Shown piece after piece: positions 16,584-26,778 of a stretch of 64,000 bases of DNA. The notes under the pieces are model-generated. The model saw only the letters and a program-made list of their open reading frames with translations, searched no databases and had not been told where the DNA came from. How positions within the stretch are numbered: position 1 is the stretch's first letter; each line of letters begins with the position of its first letter. Origin of the DNA: Aidingimonas lacisalsi (lineage in GTDB: Bacteria > Pseudomonadota > Gammaproteobacteria > Pseudomonadales > Halomonadaceae); assembly GCF_008079445.1 (NCBI RefSeq), contig NZ_VRYH01000002.1, positions 124,001 through 188,000 of the forward strand, read 5' to 3'. Made by a program: the position numbers and the translations under genes.

Positions 16584-19439
16584 TTACAGGGCGGCTATCT
16601 TGGCGTGCTGCTCGGCGAGCACCTGGCGGGATGCCTGCATGTCGGCGAGTTTATCCCGCTCCTTCTGTACCACCGCCTCCGGCGCCTTGGCCACGAAGTT
16701 ATCGTTGGCCAGCTTTTTCTCGATGCCTTGAATCAATTTGTCCTGCTTGTCGATTTCCTTGCCAAGGCGCGCCAGTTCGCTGTCCTTGTCGATCAGGCCG
16801 GCCATGGGTACCAGCACTTCCAGATCCCCGACGATTTGCGTGGCAGCCAGTGGCGCCTGCTCGGGGTCGTCGAGCCAGTCGATACGATCCAGCTTGGCAA
16901 GTTTAGCCAGAAACAGACGGTTGGACTCCAGGCGTTGGCGATCGCCGCTATCACCTTTGCTGAGTAGCACGTCCAGTGGTTTGCCGGGCGCCAGGTTCAT
17001 CTCGGCCCGGATGTTGCGTATGGCAACGATGACCCCTTTCAGCCACTCGATATCACGCTCGGCCGCTTCGTCGACTTTGTCGGCATCGGTGACTGGCCAG
17101 GGCTGATTCATGATCGATTCGCTGCCATCGCCCCGTCCCTTGCCGGCAAGTGGGGCAACCCGCTGCCAGATCTCTTCGCTGATGAATGGCATCATGGGGT
17201 GGGCGAGCCGTAGGGTGGCTTCAAGCACTCGCACCAATGTCCGACGGGTGCCGCGTTTAGCAGCGTCACTGGCGTTGTCGTCCCAGAGTACCGGTTTGGA
17301 CAACTCCAGGTACCAGTCGCAGTACTCGTTCCAGACGAAGTCGTAGAGTGACTGAGAGGCATGGTCGAAGCGATACTCTTCCATGGCTTTTGTCACTTGC
17401 TCTTCGGTCTGCTGCAGGCGCGAAATGATCCAGCGGTCGGCCAGCGATAGCTCGACAGCCTGGTTGTCGACACCACAATCCTGCCCCTCGGCATTCATCA
17501 GGACGTAGCGTGAAGCGTTCCATAGCTTGTTGCAGAAATTGCGATAACCGTCGAGGCGACCCATGTCGAACTTGATATCACGACCGGTGGTTGCCAGGGA
17601 GAGGAAGGTATACCGCAAGGCGTCGGTGCCGTGAGGCTCGATGCCTTCGGGGAACTCGCTCCGAGTGGCCTTTTCGATCTGTCTAGCCTTTTGCGGCTGC
17701 ATCATGTTGCCGGTGCGCTTGGCAACGAGGCTGTCGAGGTCGATGCCATCGATCAGGTCGATGGGATCAAGGACATTGCCCTTCGATTTGGACATCTTCT
17801 GGCCCTGGGCGTCACGCACCAGGCCATGGACATAGACCTTCTTGAACGGCACCTCGCCCATGAACTTGCCGGTCAGCATGATCATGCGTGCGACCCAGAA
17901 GAAGATGATATCGAAACCGGTGACCAGAACGCTGGTCGGATGGAATGTCTCGAGTTCCGGCGTCTGCTCCGGCCAGCCGAGCGTGCCGAAGGTCCACAGA
18001 CCGGAACTGAACCAGGTGTCGAGTACATCGTCGTCCTGAGTGAGGGGCAACGCCGGCGACAGACCATGTTTGTGGCGGGCTTCGTCGGCGGTACGGGCGA
18101 CGTAGACGTTACCATCGGCGTCGTACCAGGCGGGGATGCGGTGTCCCCACCACAACTGGCGGGAAATACACCAGTCCTGAAGGTCGCGCATCCAGGCAAA
18201 ATACATGTTCTCGTAGTTCTTGGGCACGAACTCGATATCGCCCTTTTCGACTGCGGCAATAGCGGGCTTGGCCAAGTTCTCTACGGCGACGAACCACTGA
18301 TCGGTCAATAGCGGTTCGATGACATCGCCACTACGATCCCCATAGGGGAGGGTGTTGTTGACCGTTTCGATCCGCTCGATCAGACCTTGAGCTTGCATGT
18401 CTTCGACAAGTCGCTGGCGGGCCGTAAAGCGGTCCAGCCCGACATATCGGTGCGGCAATGTCGAATCGATGTCGGTCAGTGGCCGCCCCTGATAATCGAA
18501 GGCTTCGGCCTGGCCGAGAATGCAGGCATCCTGTGAGAAGACATTGAGCAGAGGCAGGTCGCAGCGCTTGCCGACGTCATAGTCGTTAAAGTCGTGAGCG
18601 GGAGTGATCTTGACGCAACCGGAACCTTTCTCCATATCGGCGTGTTCGTCGGCGACGATCGGAATGCGTCGACCGACCAGCGGCAGTTCGACATGCTTGC
18701 CGACCAGCGAGGCGTAGCGTGGGTCTTCCGGGTTGACCGCCACGCCGGTATCACCGAGGAGTGTTTCGGGACGCGTGGTGGCGACCACCAGATGATCCTT
18801 GCCCTCGTCGGTGGTTGCACCGTCGGCTAGCGGATAACGGAAATGCCAGAACTGTCCTTGCTGATCGCGGTTTTCGACCTCCAGGTCGGAAATGGCCGTA
18901 TGCAGTGTTGGATCCCAGTTGACCAGGCGCTTGCCACGATAGATGAGGCCCTCGTCATAGAGACGAACGAAGACTTCTTGGACGGCTTTGTAGAAGCCGT
19001 CATCCATGGTGAAGCGTTCACGCGACCAGTCGACGCTGGCACCCATGCGGCGCAGTTGGCGGGTGATGTGGTCGCCCGATTCGTGTTTCCACTCCCAGAC
19101 CTTGTCGATGAACGCTTCACGACCCAGGTCGTGGCGGGTCATGCCCTCTTCGGCAGTCACCTTGCGTTCCACCAGCATCTGGGTGGCGATACCGGCATGA
19201 TCGGTCCCGACCTGCCACAGGGTGTTGTGCCCCTGCATGCGTTTCCAGCGGATCAACGTGTCCATGATGGTGTCCTGGAATGCATGGCCCATGTGCAGAC
19301 TGCCAGTGACATTGGGCGGCGGAATCATGATCGAAAACGGTGAGCCTTGGCCTGAGGGCGCGAAGCGGTTGTCGGATTCCCAGCGCTCGTACCAGCGCTT
19401 TTCGATCTGTTCGGGTTGATACGTCTTTTCCATGGACAT
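16584..19439 (-). CDS. valS: Valyl-tRNA synthetase
   Basis: 951 residues, full length. The class I signature HMGH (residues 49-52) in [14 protein letters not shown] and the KMSKSKGN loop are both intact. An editing domain lies between them, and the C-terminal coiled coil (about 885-951) typical of ValS is present. It charges tRNA-Val in the cytosol. It lies downstream of holC on the same strand, the pepA-holC-valS order known from many gammaproteobacteria. Two in-frame ATGs (19439 and 19433) are possible starts. Confidence 0.97.
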   Translation of the reverse strand: MSMEKTYQPEQIEKRWYERWESDNRFAPSGQGSPFSIMIPPPNVTGSLHMGHAFQDTIMDTLIRWKRMQGHNTLWQVGTDHAGIATQMLVERKVTAEEGMTRHDLGREAFIDKVWEWKHESGDHITRQLRRMGASVDWSRERFTMDDGFYKAVQEVFVRLYDEGLIYRGKRLVNWDPTLHTAISDLEVENRDQQGQFWHFRYPLADGATTDEGKDHLVVATTRPETLLGDTGVAVNPEDPRYASLVGKHVELPLVGRRIPIVADEHADMEKGSGCVKITPAHDFNDYDVGKRCDLPLLNVFSQDACILGQAEAFDYQGRPLTDIDSTLPHRYVGLDRFTARQRLVEDMQAQGLIERIETVNNTLPYGDRSGDVIEPLLTDQWFVAVENLAKPAIAAVEKGDIEFVPKNYENMYFAWMRDLQDWCISRQLWWGHRIPAWYDADGNVYVARTADEARHKHGLSPALPLTQDDDVLDTWFSSGLWTFGTLGWPEQTPELETFHPTSVLVTGFDIIFFWVARMIMLTGKFMGEVPFKKVYVHGLVRDAQGQKMSKSKGNVLDPIDLIDGIDLDSLVAKRTGNMMQPQKARQIEKATRSEFPEGIEPHGTDALRYTFLSLATTGRDIKFDMGRLDGYRNFCNKLWNASRYVLMNAEGQDCGVDNQAVELSLADRWIISRLQQTEEQVTKAMEEYRFDHASQSLYDFVWNEYCDWYLELSKPVLWDDNASDAAKRGTRRTLVRVLEATLRLAHPMMPFISEEIWQRVAPLAGKGRGDGSESIMNQPWPVTDADKVDEAAERDIEWLKGVIVAIRNIRAEMNLAPGKPLDVLLSKGDSGDRQRLESNRLFLAKLAKLDRIDWLDDPEQAPLAATQIVGDLEVLVPMAGLIDKDSELARLGKEIDKQDKLIQGIEKKLANDNFVAKAPEAVVQKERDKLADMQASRQVLAEQHAKIAAL

Positions 19440-19559
19440 GGTGACTCTGCAAGCAGGGTGGCATCGTTCGCGCTCGGTCGGCGAACATGGATATTACGAA
19501 AAATGGCGTCGATTATAGCGTGACTTCGCCCGTGGCGTCATGGGCAAGGCGAGTACGTA

Positions 19560-19997
19560 CTACGATTGCGCATCGAGGTGATGCGGTGTCACCGGATAGC
19601 CGCGTTGCTTGTAGGTTTGCCAGCATTGGCGCTTGGCCGTCAGCACCGTTTGGTGCTGATTGATGATCTCAGCGACTCGCTCGAAGCGAGAGAACCATTC
19701 CGGAATCGAGGGATGCAGGTTAAGCATGGCATCGACGCCCGGTTCCGGTGGTGAATGCCAACCGATCGTGACGGGGACATCGCTGGCCAACTCGTCATCG
19801 AGCAAGGCATGCGGCAGGTAGCTGTCGGGACGATAGGTCCATAAGCGGTCGTCCAGCTCGTGCGCCATGGTTTCGTCTTCGGCATGCAAGTGTAGACGAT
19901 ACCCTTTGCGATAGATGGTTTCCGCCAAGCGGCAGGCGAAGGCGAGTCGCGCATCGAGCGTGGTGTCGGGGAGGATGTAGAAGTCGACCTGTGTCAT
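19560..19997 (-). CDS. holC: DNA polymerase III chi subunit
   Basis: 145 residues with the HolC fold: VDFYILPD start, CRLAETIYRKGYRLHLHAEDE, LDDRLWTYRPDSYLPHAL, then PVTIGW. Chi links the clamp loader to single-strand binding protein at the replication fork. It lies 16 bp downstream of ilvE and 120 bp upstream of valS. Confidence 0.93.
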   Translation of the reverse strand: MTQVDFYILPDTTLDARLAFACRLAETIYRKGYRLHLHAEDETMAHELDDRLWTYRPDSYLPHALLDDELASDVPVTIGWHSPPEPGVDAMLNLHPSIPEWFSRFERVAEIINQHQTVLTAKRQCWQTYKQRGYPVTPHHLDAQS

Positions 19998-20013
19998 GAA
20001 CGCTATGCAACCC

Positions 20014-21111
20014 CTAAACCAGACGAGTCAGCCATCCGCGCTTGTCTTCACTACGCCCATACTGCAAATCGAGCAGTGTGCTGCGCAATTGCTTGGCTAC
20101 AGGGTTATCTCCCTCGGTGCAACGGATGCGCTCGTCCTCGCCGACCAGCTCGCCGACAGGCGTGATCACCGCCGCAGTGCCACAGGCGAAGACTTCCGTG
20201 ATCGCGCCCGAAGCCGCGCCTTCGCGCCACTCGTCGATGCTGATGTGGCGCTCTTCGGGCTGCAGGCCTTGATCGCGGGCCAATTCCAGTACCGAGTCGC
20301 GCGTGACGCCTTCCAGAATGGTGCCGGTCAGCTTAGGCGTGACGAGGCGGCCATCGTGGTAGACGAAGAACAGGTTCATGCCGCCGAGCTCTTCGATCCA
20401 TTTGTTCTCGGCGGCATCGAGGAAGGCTACCTGGCCACATCCATGCGCTTCGGCTTCCTTCTGGGCTGCCAGGGAAGCGGCATAGTTGCCACCGCACTTG
20501 GCATAGCCGGTACCGCCGGCAGCCGCACGCTTGTAGTTCGATGACAGCCAGATGGAGACGGGAGCGACACCACTCTTGAAGTAGGCGGCCGCTGGCGAGG
20601 CGATCACGTAGTAGTCGACTTCATGGGACGGGCGAACGCCGAGGAACGTCTCGCTGGCGACCATGAAGGGGCGCAGGTAAAGACTGCACTCATCGGTCTC
20701 GTCAGATGGCGTTGGTACCCAGGCGTGATCCTGGGACAGCAGGGCGCGCAATGACTCGATGAAGGTCTCGTCATCCAGTTCGGGCAGGGCAAGACGACGT
20801 GCGGAACGGCGAAAACGTTCGGCGTTCTTTTCGGGACGAAAGGTCCAGACCGAGCCGTCGGCATGACGATATGCCTTGATGCCTTCGAATATCTCCTGCC
20901 CGTAGTGGAGAACGGCCGCAGCGGGGTCCAGCGTCAACGGGCCATAGGGACGCACTTCATGCCCATGCCAGCCGGCGTCCACAGTCCAACGCACATGAGC
21001 CATATGATCGCTGAAATGGCTACCGAAGCCGGGATTCTTGAGGATGTCAGTACGGATCGTCTCCGTCGTGGGATGGGCAGATGGCAGTAGGTCGAACTTG
21101 TCAGTGGGCAC
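20014..21111 (-). CDS. ilvE: Branched-chain amino-acid aminotransferase
   Basis: 365 residues of fold-type IV PLP enzyme, in the longer subtype shared with actinobacteria and eukaryotes (E. coli IlvE is about 310). LHYGQEIFEGIKAY, the catalytic Lys in TGYAKCGGNYA and the EVFACGTAA loop are seen. It transaminates Leu, Ile and Val. The start appears to be GTG at 21111. It sits between pepA and holC, an insertion relative to the enteric pepA-holC-valS order. The 145 bp upstream hold an AT-rich palindrome CGATATATCG (21206-21215), possibly part of its promoter. Confidence 0.93.
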   Translation of the reverse strand: MPTDKFDLLPSAHPTTETIRTDILKNPGFGSHFSDHMAHVRWTVDAGWHGHEVRPYGPLTLDPAAAVLHYGQEIFEGIKAYRHADGSVWTFRPEKNAERFRRSARRLALPELDDETFIESLRALLSQDHAWVPTPSDETDECSLYLRPFMVASETFLGVRPSHEVDYYVIASPAAAYFKSGVAPVSIWLSSNYKRAAAGGTGYAKCGGNYAASLAAQKEAEAHGCGQVAFLDAAENKWIEELGGMNLFFVYHDGRLVTPKLTGTILEGVTRDSVLELARDQGLQPEERHISIDEWREGAASGAITEVFACGTAAVITPVGELVGEDERIRCTEGDNPVAKQLRSTLLDLQYGRSEDKRGWLTRLV

Positions 21112-21256
21112 GGCAATCAGTCTCCGCTAGAACCTGGGACACGGGGCAGCATGACTTGGCGCGATACATGAGAGCCGGACCGGCGACCTGGCCCGGCGTA
21201 AAATACGATATATCGCATGTCTTGAATAGCGAGTGTAATGGTAACAGGCTCTGGGG

Positions 21257-22774
21257 TCAGCCCTCACTCTCAGTCTGCGTATCGGTCTCTCGATCGAGCA
21301 GATACTGAGTCAGCAACCCGACCGGGCGGCCAGTGGCGCCTTTCTGCTTGCCGGAGTGCCAGGCAGTACCGGCAATATCGAGATGCGCCCAAGGGTACTT
21401 GTCGGCGAAGCGTGACAGGAAACAACCCGCCGTGATCGTGCCGGCCGGGCGGCCGCCGATATTGGCGAGGTCAGCGAAATTGGAGTCGAGTTGTTCTTGA
21501 TACTCGTCCCAGAGGGGCAGGTGCCAGGCTCGATCCCAGGCGGTCTCGCTGGCGTCGAGGACATCCAGTGCGAGATCATCGTCGTTGGAGAGAAGTCCCG
21601 TGGCATGATGGCCCAGGGCAATGATGGCTGCACCGGTCAGCGTGGCGATATCGATCACGCTGGCGGGTTCGAAGCGTTCTGCATACGTCAGGGCATCGCT
21701 CAACACGAGACGTCCTTCGGCATCGGTGTTGAGCACTTCCACCGATAGCCCCTTGAGCGTCTTGATGATATCGCCCGGTTTGGTGGCTCGGCCGTCCGGC
21801 ATGTTCTCTGCCGCTGCGACGATCGCCACGAGGTTGATCTTCGGTTTGATATCGAGCACTGCCTGGACGGTACCAAAGACACTGGCAGCGCCGCACATGT
21901 CGAATTTCATTTCATCCATGGCGTCGCCGGGTTTGAGGGAAATACCACCGGTATCGAAGGTGATTCCCTTGCCGACCAGCACATGCGGTGCCTCATCGGG
22001 ATCGTCCGCCCCCTGATACTGCATGACAATCAGTCGTGAGGGCTCTGCGCTGCCCCGACCCACCGAGAGTAGTGCATTGGCACCAAGCGTCGCGAGAGCG
22101 TCTTCATCCAGAATCTCGACCGAGAGGGTGCCTTTGGATATCTGACCGAGATGCTCGGCTTTCTCTGCCAGGTAGCGCGGCGTGCAAACGTTGCCGGGCA
22201 GGTTGCCCAGTGTCCGGGTCGTATTGATGCCGTTGCCGATGGCGTCACCGATGCGTGCACCTTCCTTGGCGCGGTTGGCATCGTCATTTTCGCTGACCAG
22301 TAACGTCACACGCTCGAGCTTCGGTAGCGGTTCCGGCCGGGATTTGAACGCGTTGAAGCGATAGGTGCCTCGCTGGGCAGCTTCGGCGATCATGCGCGCC
22401 TTCCACAAGCTGTCGCGCTCGGGAACCGGAACATCGGTCAGCGCCACGGCAGTCTCATCGATGGACAGCTTGGCAAGCTTGTCGAAGGCGGCATCCAGCG
22501 CTTTGCGGTAGCCTCCTTCGTTGCACTTGTCCCGTTCACCGAGACCGACCAGCAGTAAGCGATCGGCATTAAGGCCAGGTGCGAAAGGAATCAGTTGGAC
22601 ATTGGCGAGCGTCGCCGTGAAGTCTTCCCGCTCGAGTAGCTGGCCGATCAGGCGCTCGCTGGCATCATCGAGCTTGGCGGCGGTTGGCAGCAGTTCACCA
22701 TCCTTGAACACCGGGATCACGAGACAGGCCGTCTCCACCTTGGCCGGATTGGCCGTCTGCACAGAGAATTCCAT
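21257..22774 (-). CDS. pepA: Leucyl aminopeptidase
   Basis: 505 residues from the ATG at 22774 (MEFSVQT), which has TGGAG close upstream; the longer frame to 22792 does not fit the family. The M17 signature NTDAEGRLVLSDAL is intact, and KGITFDTGG and the metal-binding Asp/Glu residues are present. It is a manganese- or zinc-dependent cytosolic exopeptidase, and in E. coli also a DNA-binding protein. It is divergent from lptF. Confidence 0.96.
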   Translation of the reverse strand: MEFSVQTANPAKVETACLVIPVFKDGELLPTAAKLDDASERLIGQLLEREDFTATLANVQLIPFAPGLNADRLLLVGLGERDKCNEGGYRKALDAAFDKLAKLSIDETAVALTDVPVPERDSLWKARMIAEAAQRGTYRFNAFKSRPEPLPKLERVTLLVSENDDANRAKEGARIGDAIGNGINTTRTLGNLPGNVCTPRYLAEKAEHLGQISKGTLSVEILDEDALATLGANALLSVGRGSAEPSRLIVMQYQGADDPDEAPHVLVGKGITFDTGGISLKPGDAMDEMKFDMCGAASVFGTVQAVLDIKPKINLVAIVAAAENMPDGRATKPGDIIKTLKGLSVEVLNTDAEGRLVLSDALTYAERFEPASVIDIATLTGAAIIALGHHATGLLSNDDDLALDVLDASETAWDRAWHLPLWDEYQEQLDSNFADLANIGGRPAGTITAGCFLSRFADKYPWAHLDIAGTAWHSGKQKGATGRPVGLLTQYLLDRETDTQTESEG

Positions 22775-22923
22775 GACGTCTCCACAAGACAAGCGTTGGG
22801 GGATTCTGGATAATGCCGACAGCTGATTGTCGCTGTCGAATGGCCCCAGTGTACGACAAAGCCTGGCGCCATTGCATGGTCATCGGCGCGAACGGCGTCG
22901 GAATCGCCAACCGGGAGATCGTC

Positions 22924-24006
22924 TTGATCATTTTTCGCTACCTGACACGCGAGATATTGATGACCATGGCCGCCGTGGCCGGGGTGCTGCTGCTGGTGAT
23001 CATGGGCAGCCGCTTCATTCGCTATTTCGGCAATGCCGCCGAGGGGGAAATTCCTGCCAGCATTCTCGGCACCCTGATGCTTTATCACTTGCCGGGGTTT
23101 CTCGAACTCATACTGCCGTTGGCCTTTTTTCTGGGCATATTGCTGGCATACGGGCAGTTGTATCTCAATAGCGAGATCACTGTCTTGGTCGCTTGTGGAA
23201 CCAGCCCCAACAGATTGCTGCAGGTCAGTCTATTGCCGGCGCTGCTGGTCGCCGTGCTGGTAGGCGTGTGCAGCCTGTGGCTGACGCCCGCCGGTGCGCT
23301 ACATAACGAGCGCTTGATTCAGGAGCAACAGAGCCGACTGGATTTCACGGCACTGACACCTGGGCGGTTTCAGGATTTCGGCGAAGGCCGTACCGCTTAT
23401 ACCGAAGATTTCAATGATGACCAGACGCGGATGCAACAGGTATTCATCAGTGAGCGGCAATCGCGGAGCGATGGGACGCCGGAAAATGTCGTCACCCGGG
23501 CTACCGAAGGTTACCAGACGGTCGATGAGGACACGGGAAGCCGCTTTCTGGTGCTCTCCGATGGAGAGCGTTATAGCGTTGACCCCGGTCGTTACGAAGC
23601 GGAGCGACTGCAGTTCGATACCTATGCGGTGAGATTGTCGCGCGCCGACCCCGAGTCCGACCTTGAGGCACCTGAGTTCGCGTCGACACCGGTGCTTTGG
23701 CGTGCCGAAAACGGTGAGGCCAAGGCGCAATTGCAGTGGCGTCTGTCGATGCCGTTGATGGTCCTGATCCTGACCCTGATTGCCCAGCCGTTGTCTCGAG
23801 TCAATCCTCGTCAGGGACGGTTCGCCAAGCTTTTGCCGGCGATATTCCTGCATGTCAGCTATCTGAGCCTGCTCTTGACGATGATGGACGCCATCGCACG
23901 CGGGGCCATACTTAGCGCCATCGGTATGTGGCCGATTCATGCGGGGTACTTGCTGATCGGAATCGTATTGGTGCACCGCTCGCAAACCAGGGGGATCAGT
24001 GGATGA
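22924..24006 (+). CDS. lptF: LPS export permease LptF
   Basis: 360 residues, starting at TTG 22924 with GGGAG six bases before it; this gives the family start MIIFRYLTREIL. An upstream ATG frame to 22813 would add 37 unlike residues. Three N-terminal helices, a large periplasmic beta-jellyroll (about 130-265) and three C-terminal helices are visible. With LptG and the LptB ATPase (not in this window) it extracts lipopolysaccharide from the inner membrane. It is divergent from pepA, as in E. coli, and coupled to lptG by an ATGA overlap. Confidence 0.93.
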   Translation: MIIFRYLTREILMTMAAVAGVLLLVIMGSRFIRYFGNAAEGEIPASILGTLMLYHLPGFLELILPLAFFLGILLAYGQLYLNSEITVLVACGTSPNRLLQVSLLPALLVAVLVGVCSLWLTPAGALHNERLIQEQQSRLDFTALTPGRFQDFGEGRTAYTEDFNDDQTRMQQVFISERQSRSDGTPENVVTRATEGYQTVDEDTGSRFLVLSDGERYSVDPGRYEAERLQFDTYAVRLSRADPESDLEAPEFASTPVLWRAENGEAKAQLQWRLSMPLMVLILTLIAQPLSRVNPRQGRFAKLLPAIFLHVSYLSLLLTMMDAIARGAILSAIGMWPIHAGYLLIGIVLVHRSQTRGISG

Positions 24007-25067
24007 TCATTGACCGTTTCGATCGCTACATCGCGCGTAATGTGCTGGGTGCCATCATCGTGGTGCAGGTGGTGCTGCTGGGACTCGATCTGGTCATCAC
24101 CTACATCAATGACCTCGGGGATGTCGAAGGCGGGTACGGGGCATTCGATGTATTCCTGTTCTTGTCGATGCGATTGCCATGGCGGTTATATCAGTATGCG
24201 CCGGTCGGTGTGTTGATAGGCTCGCTGATCGGTTTGGGCAGCATGGCGTCCAGTAATGAACTAACGGTCATGAGAGCCGCCGGTCGATCATTGCTGCGCA
24301 TCCTCTGGGGCGTCATGAAGCCCGTGATTCTGGTCGTTATCGTGCTACTTTTCATCGCTGAATATGTCACCCCGCGAACCGAGCAATATGCGACGGCTTG
24401 GCGGCTGGAGCAGATGCAGGGTGAGGGAGCAGTCGTGACCGAACGCGGTGGTTGGCAGCGTGAAGGGGATAGTTTCTATCGCTTCGGCGCCATCCGGGCT
24501 GATGACACGGTGCTCGACTTAACGCGTTATCGCTTCGATGGGCACCGGTTGCAGGAAGCAATGACAGCCGAACGTGCTGTATGGCAAGGCAATCGTTGGC
24601 AATTGGAAAATGTGGCGGTCACCCGGTTCAGGGAGGGGCAGACCGACGCGCAACGTTATGCGACCCGTGACTGGAATACCGAACTGACGCCGGCACAGTT
24701 GGGACGACTCCTGCAGGATATCGAAAGCCAGGCACCCAGTGAATTGTGGGCCTATGCCCGGTATCTTGACTCTCAGGAGCAGCAGGCGACACGGCCGCTA
24801 CTGTATTTCTGGCAGCGTATTCTGATGCCGCTGACCATGGCCTCTCTGGTACTGGTCGCAGCGTCGTTCGTGTTTGGCCCCCTGCGGACGGTGGCGGCCG
24901 GTACGAGAGTGTTTTATGGCGTGGTCACCGGATTGTGCTTCAAGTACATGCAAGATCTCCTGGCCCCCGCCTCCACTGTCTTCGGCTTCTCACCGGCCTG
25001 GGCCGTATTGGCGCCGACTCTGCTTTGTTTCGCCTTGGGCATCTATCTATTGCGCCGCTCGGGGTAG
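24003..25067 (+). CDS. lptG: LPS export permease LptG
   Basis: 354 residues. The ATG at 24003 overlaps the lptF TGA. It has the same layout as LptF: N-terminal helices (IDRFDRYIARNVLG start), a periplasmic domain (about 130-265) and a C-terminal helix bundle. It forms the LptBFG transporter's second membrane subunit. The 28 bp gap to the RDD gene suggests a shared transcript. Confidence 0.94.
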   Translation: MIIDRFDRYIARNVLGAIIVVQVVLLGLDLVITYINDLGDVEGGYGAFDVFLFLSMRLPWRLYQYAPVGVLIGSLIGLGSMASSNELTVMRAAGRSLLRILWGVMKPVILVVIVLLFIAEYVTPRTEQYATAWRLEQMQGEGAVVTERGGWQREGDSFYRFGAIRADDTVLDLTRYRFDGHRLQEAMTAERAVWQGNRWQLENVAVTRFREGQTDAQRYATRDWNTELTPAQLGRLLQDIESQAPSELWAYARYLDSQEQQATRPLLYFWQRILMPLTMASLVLVAASFVFGPLRTVAAGTRVFYGVVTGLCFKYMQDLLAPASTVFGFSPAWAVLAPTLLCFALGIYLLRRSG

Positions 25068-25094
25068 TGCTGCCGATCACTCAGGATTTGACCT

Positions 25095-25571
25095 ATGTCT
25101 CGACGCTTTACCGATCTCGACGATAGCTGGCCGGCTGGTTTGGGACGCCGTCTGGGAGCCATGATCTACGATGCACTGCTGTTACTGGCGGTATGGATGC
25201 TGATCGGGTTCGTGGGCGTTGCCCTCAACCAGGGAGAAGCCAATGAAAGCCCGCTGTTTCAGGCTGTTCTTTTCCTGGCGACGTTCGTTTTTTTTGCGTT
25301 TTTCTGGATGCGTGGAGGTATGACGCTGGGGATGCAGGCTTGGCGCCTGCGTGTACAGACTCATGACGGTGTGTCCATTGGGCTGTGGCAAAGTCTGGTG
25401 CGATTCCTCGTCGCCGGCGTCGCACTACTGGCATGTGGTTTGGGGTATTGGTGGATACTGTTTGATGGCGAGAAGCGGAGTTGGCCGGATCTTGCGTCGG
25501 GAACTCGTGTCGTGGTGTTGCCCAAGCGCAGTAAGCGAGCAGGCGTCGCAAGTAAAAACAGTCTCGATTAG
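25095..25571 (+). CDS. RDD-family membrane protein
   Basis: 158 residues with three or four helices and RDD-type residues in the first helix (GRRLGAMIYDALLLLAVW) and before the last ones (GMTLGMQAWRLRV). The role of such proteins is mostly unknown; some are tied to ion stress in halotolerant bacteria. It follows lptG closely and ends with a Lys/Arg-rich cytosolic tail. Confidence 0.85.
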   Translation: MSRRFTDLDDSWPAGLGRRLGAMIYDALLLLAVWMLIGFVGVALNQGEANESPLFQAVLFLATFVFFAFFWMRGGMTLGMQAWRLRVQTHDGVSIGLWQSLVRFLVAGVALLACGLGYWWILFDGEKRSWPDLASGTRVVVLPKRSKRAGVASKNSLD

Positions 25572-25588
25572 GGGTTGCAATAGTCTCT

Positions 25589-25605
25589 GCGAATCATTTA
25601 CATTT
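25589..25605 (+). promoter_or_regulatory. Fur-box-like site upstream of bfd
   Basis: On the minus strand the site reads AAATGTAAATGATTCGC, matching 15 of 17 bases of a typical Fur site (AAATGATAATGATTCGC). It lies 30-46 bp before bfd, where iron-dependent repression would be expected. Confidence 0.55.
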
Positions 25606-25634
25606 GTCCTTGCGATACACAGCGAGGTCATCCC

Positions 25635-25838
25635 ATGTTCGTTTGTCTGTGCAAAGGTGTTACCGACCGGGAAATTCGTGAAGCCGTCAGTGACGGAGCA
25701 CGTAGCTGGCGTGAGGTGCGTGAGCAGACTGGCTGCTCCACCCAGTGCGGCAAGTGTGCCTGTGTCGGCAAGACAATTGCACAGGATGCTATTGCCAGAG
25801 AAGTGGTGCCGGAGGCCGACCTCGCCTATGCCGTATAG
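25635..25838 (+). CDS. bfd: Bacterioferritin-associated ferredoxin
   Basis: 67 residues. The 2Fe-2S ligands are in the order C4-x-C6 and C38-x2-C41, as in Bfd (MFVCLCKGVTD, TQCGKC). Bfd reduces ferric iron stored in bacterioferritin so it can be released. bfr lies 204 bp downstream on the same strand. A Fur-like box overlaps the probable promoter, fitting expression under iron limitation. Confidence 0.95.
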   Translation: MFVCLCKGVTDREIREAVSDGARSWREVREQTGCSTQCGKCACVGKTIAQDAIAREVVPEADLAYAV

Positions 25839-26042
25839 CGGCTTGTTGCCAGTCAAGGAGGCAGTGAGCTGCGTTAGCATTCATCAAGTTTTTCCAGTTG
25901 CGACCATTGTTATGTAAGATGTTGTCGCAATTAGACTTTTATCTTTTTCTGGGCAATACTGGCGGGCAAGCTCACGAGGTGGCGCTTGTTCGCTGGCTCG
26001 TGTCTATCTGTTGGAACCTTTTGCAGCCCAGGGAGAGATTTC

Positions 26043-26525
26043 ATGAAAGGTGACGCTAAAGTCATTGAGCATCTCAACATTGCGCTCGGCAATGAGTTGG
26101 TGGCAATCAATCAGTATTTCCTCCACGCCAAGATGTATAAGGACTGGGGGCTCAAGATGCTGGCCAAATGGGAGTATGACGAGTCCATCGAAGAGATGCA
26201 GCATGCCGATAAATTGATCGAGCGAATCCTGTTTCTCGAGGGTGTGCCTAACTTGCAGGATTTGGGTAAGCTTCACATTGGTGAAAGTGTTCGCGAAATG
26301 CTCGAGTGTGATCTGCAGATCGAGCATGACGGTCGCAAGGACTACATCGAGGCCATCACGTATTGTGAGCAGATCAAGGATTATGTCACCCGCGACATGC
26401 TGCGCGATCTGTTGGCCGATGAGGAAGAGCACATCGATCATATCGAAACCGAGCTCGGTCTGATCGACAAGGTAGGTATCGAGAACTATCTGCAGCGACA
26501 AATGCAGGAAGCCGGCGACGAGTAA
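26043..26525 (+). CDS. bfr: Bacterioferritin
   Basis: 160 residues from the ATG at 26043 (GGGAGAG upstream); the longer frame is not supported. Ferroxidase ligands E18, E51, H54, E94, E127 and H130 and the haem ligand M52 are in the expected places. It assembles as a 24-subunit shell storing ferric iron, with Bfd as partner. The gap before it contains an inverted repeat (TTGCGAC 25898-25904, GTCGCAA 25924-25930) of unknown role. Confidence 0.95.
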   Translation: MKGDAKVIEHLNIALGNELVAINQYFLHAKMYKDWGLKMLAKWEYDESIEEMQHADKLIERILFLEGVPNLQDLGKLHIGESVREMLECDLQIEHDGRKDYIEAITYCEQIKDYVTRDMLRDLLADEEEHIDHIETELGLIDKVGIENYLQRQMQEAGDE

Positions 26526-26544
26526 CCCCCAAGCCCGTCGTTAG

Positions 26545-26778
26545 TTAGTCGGAGGCTGTTTCCAGGGCGAAGCGCGGTACCGGTTCGCCCTGTACTTCCA
26601 CTGTTTCGCAGAACATGGTCAGGGGCCTTGCCCAGAGTCCGTAATCGCCATAAAGGGCACGATAGACGACCAGGAAATCCTCGGTTTCACTGTGTTGGGC
26701 GACACCGAGGACTTCATACCGACCGCCCTTGTAGTGGTGATAAATGCCTGGCTTGGGAAAGCGGATGGCGTTATCCAC
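26545..26778 (-). CDS. DUF1653 small protein
   Basis: 77 residues if it starts at the GTG at 26778, which has GGAG seven bases upstream and overlaps the tcdA stop; an ATG at 26799 would add seven residues but has no ribosome site. The domain is recognised by PGIYHHYKGGRYEVLGVA, VVYRALYGDYGLWARP and a MF-ET end. Function is unknown; related domains appear beside or fused to MutT-like genes. It is probably co-expressed with tcdA. Confidence 0.82.
   Translation of the reverse strand: MDNAIRFPKPGIYHHYKGGRYEVLGVAQHSETEDFLVVYRALYGDYGLWARPLTMFCETVEVQGEPVPRFALETASD

Noticed and set aside
17631-18311. Long plus-strand frame (226 codons) opposite valS
   Set aside because: A mirror of valS codon bias with no domain or ribosome site; valS is certain.
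23299-23985. 228-codon minus-strand frame in lptF
   Set aside because: An antisense shadow; lptF has clear domains.
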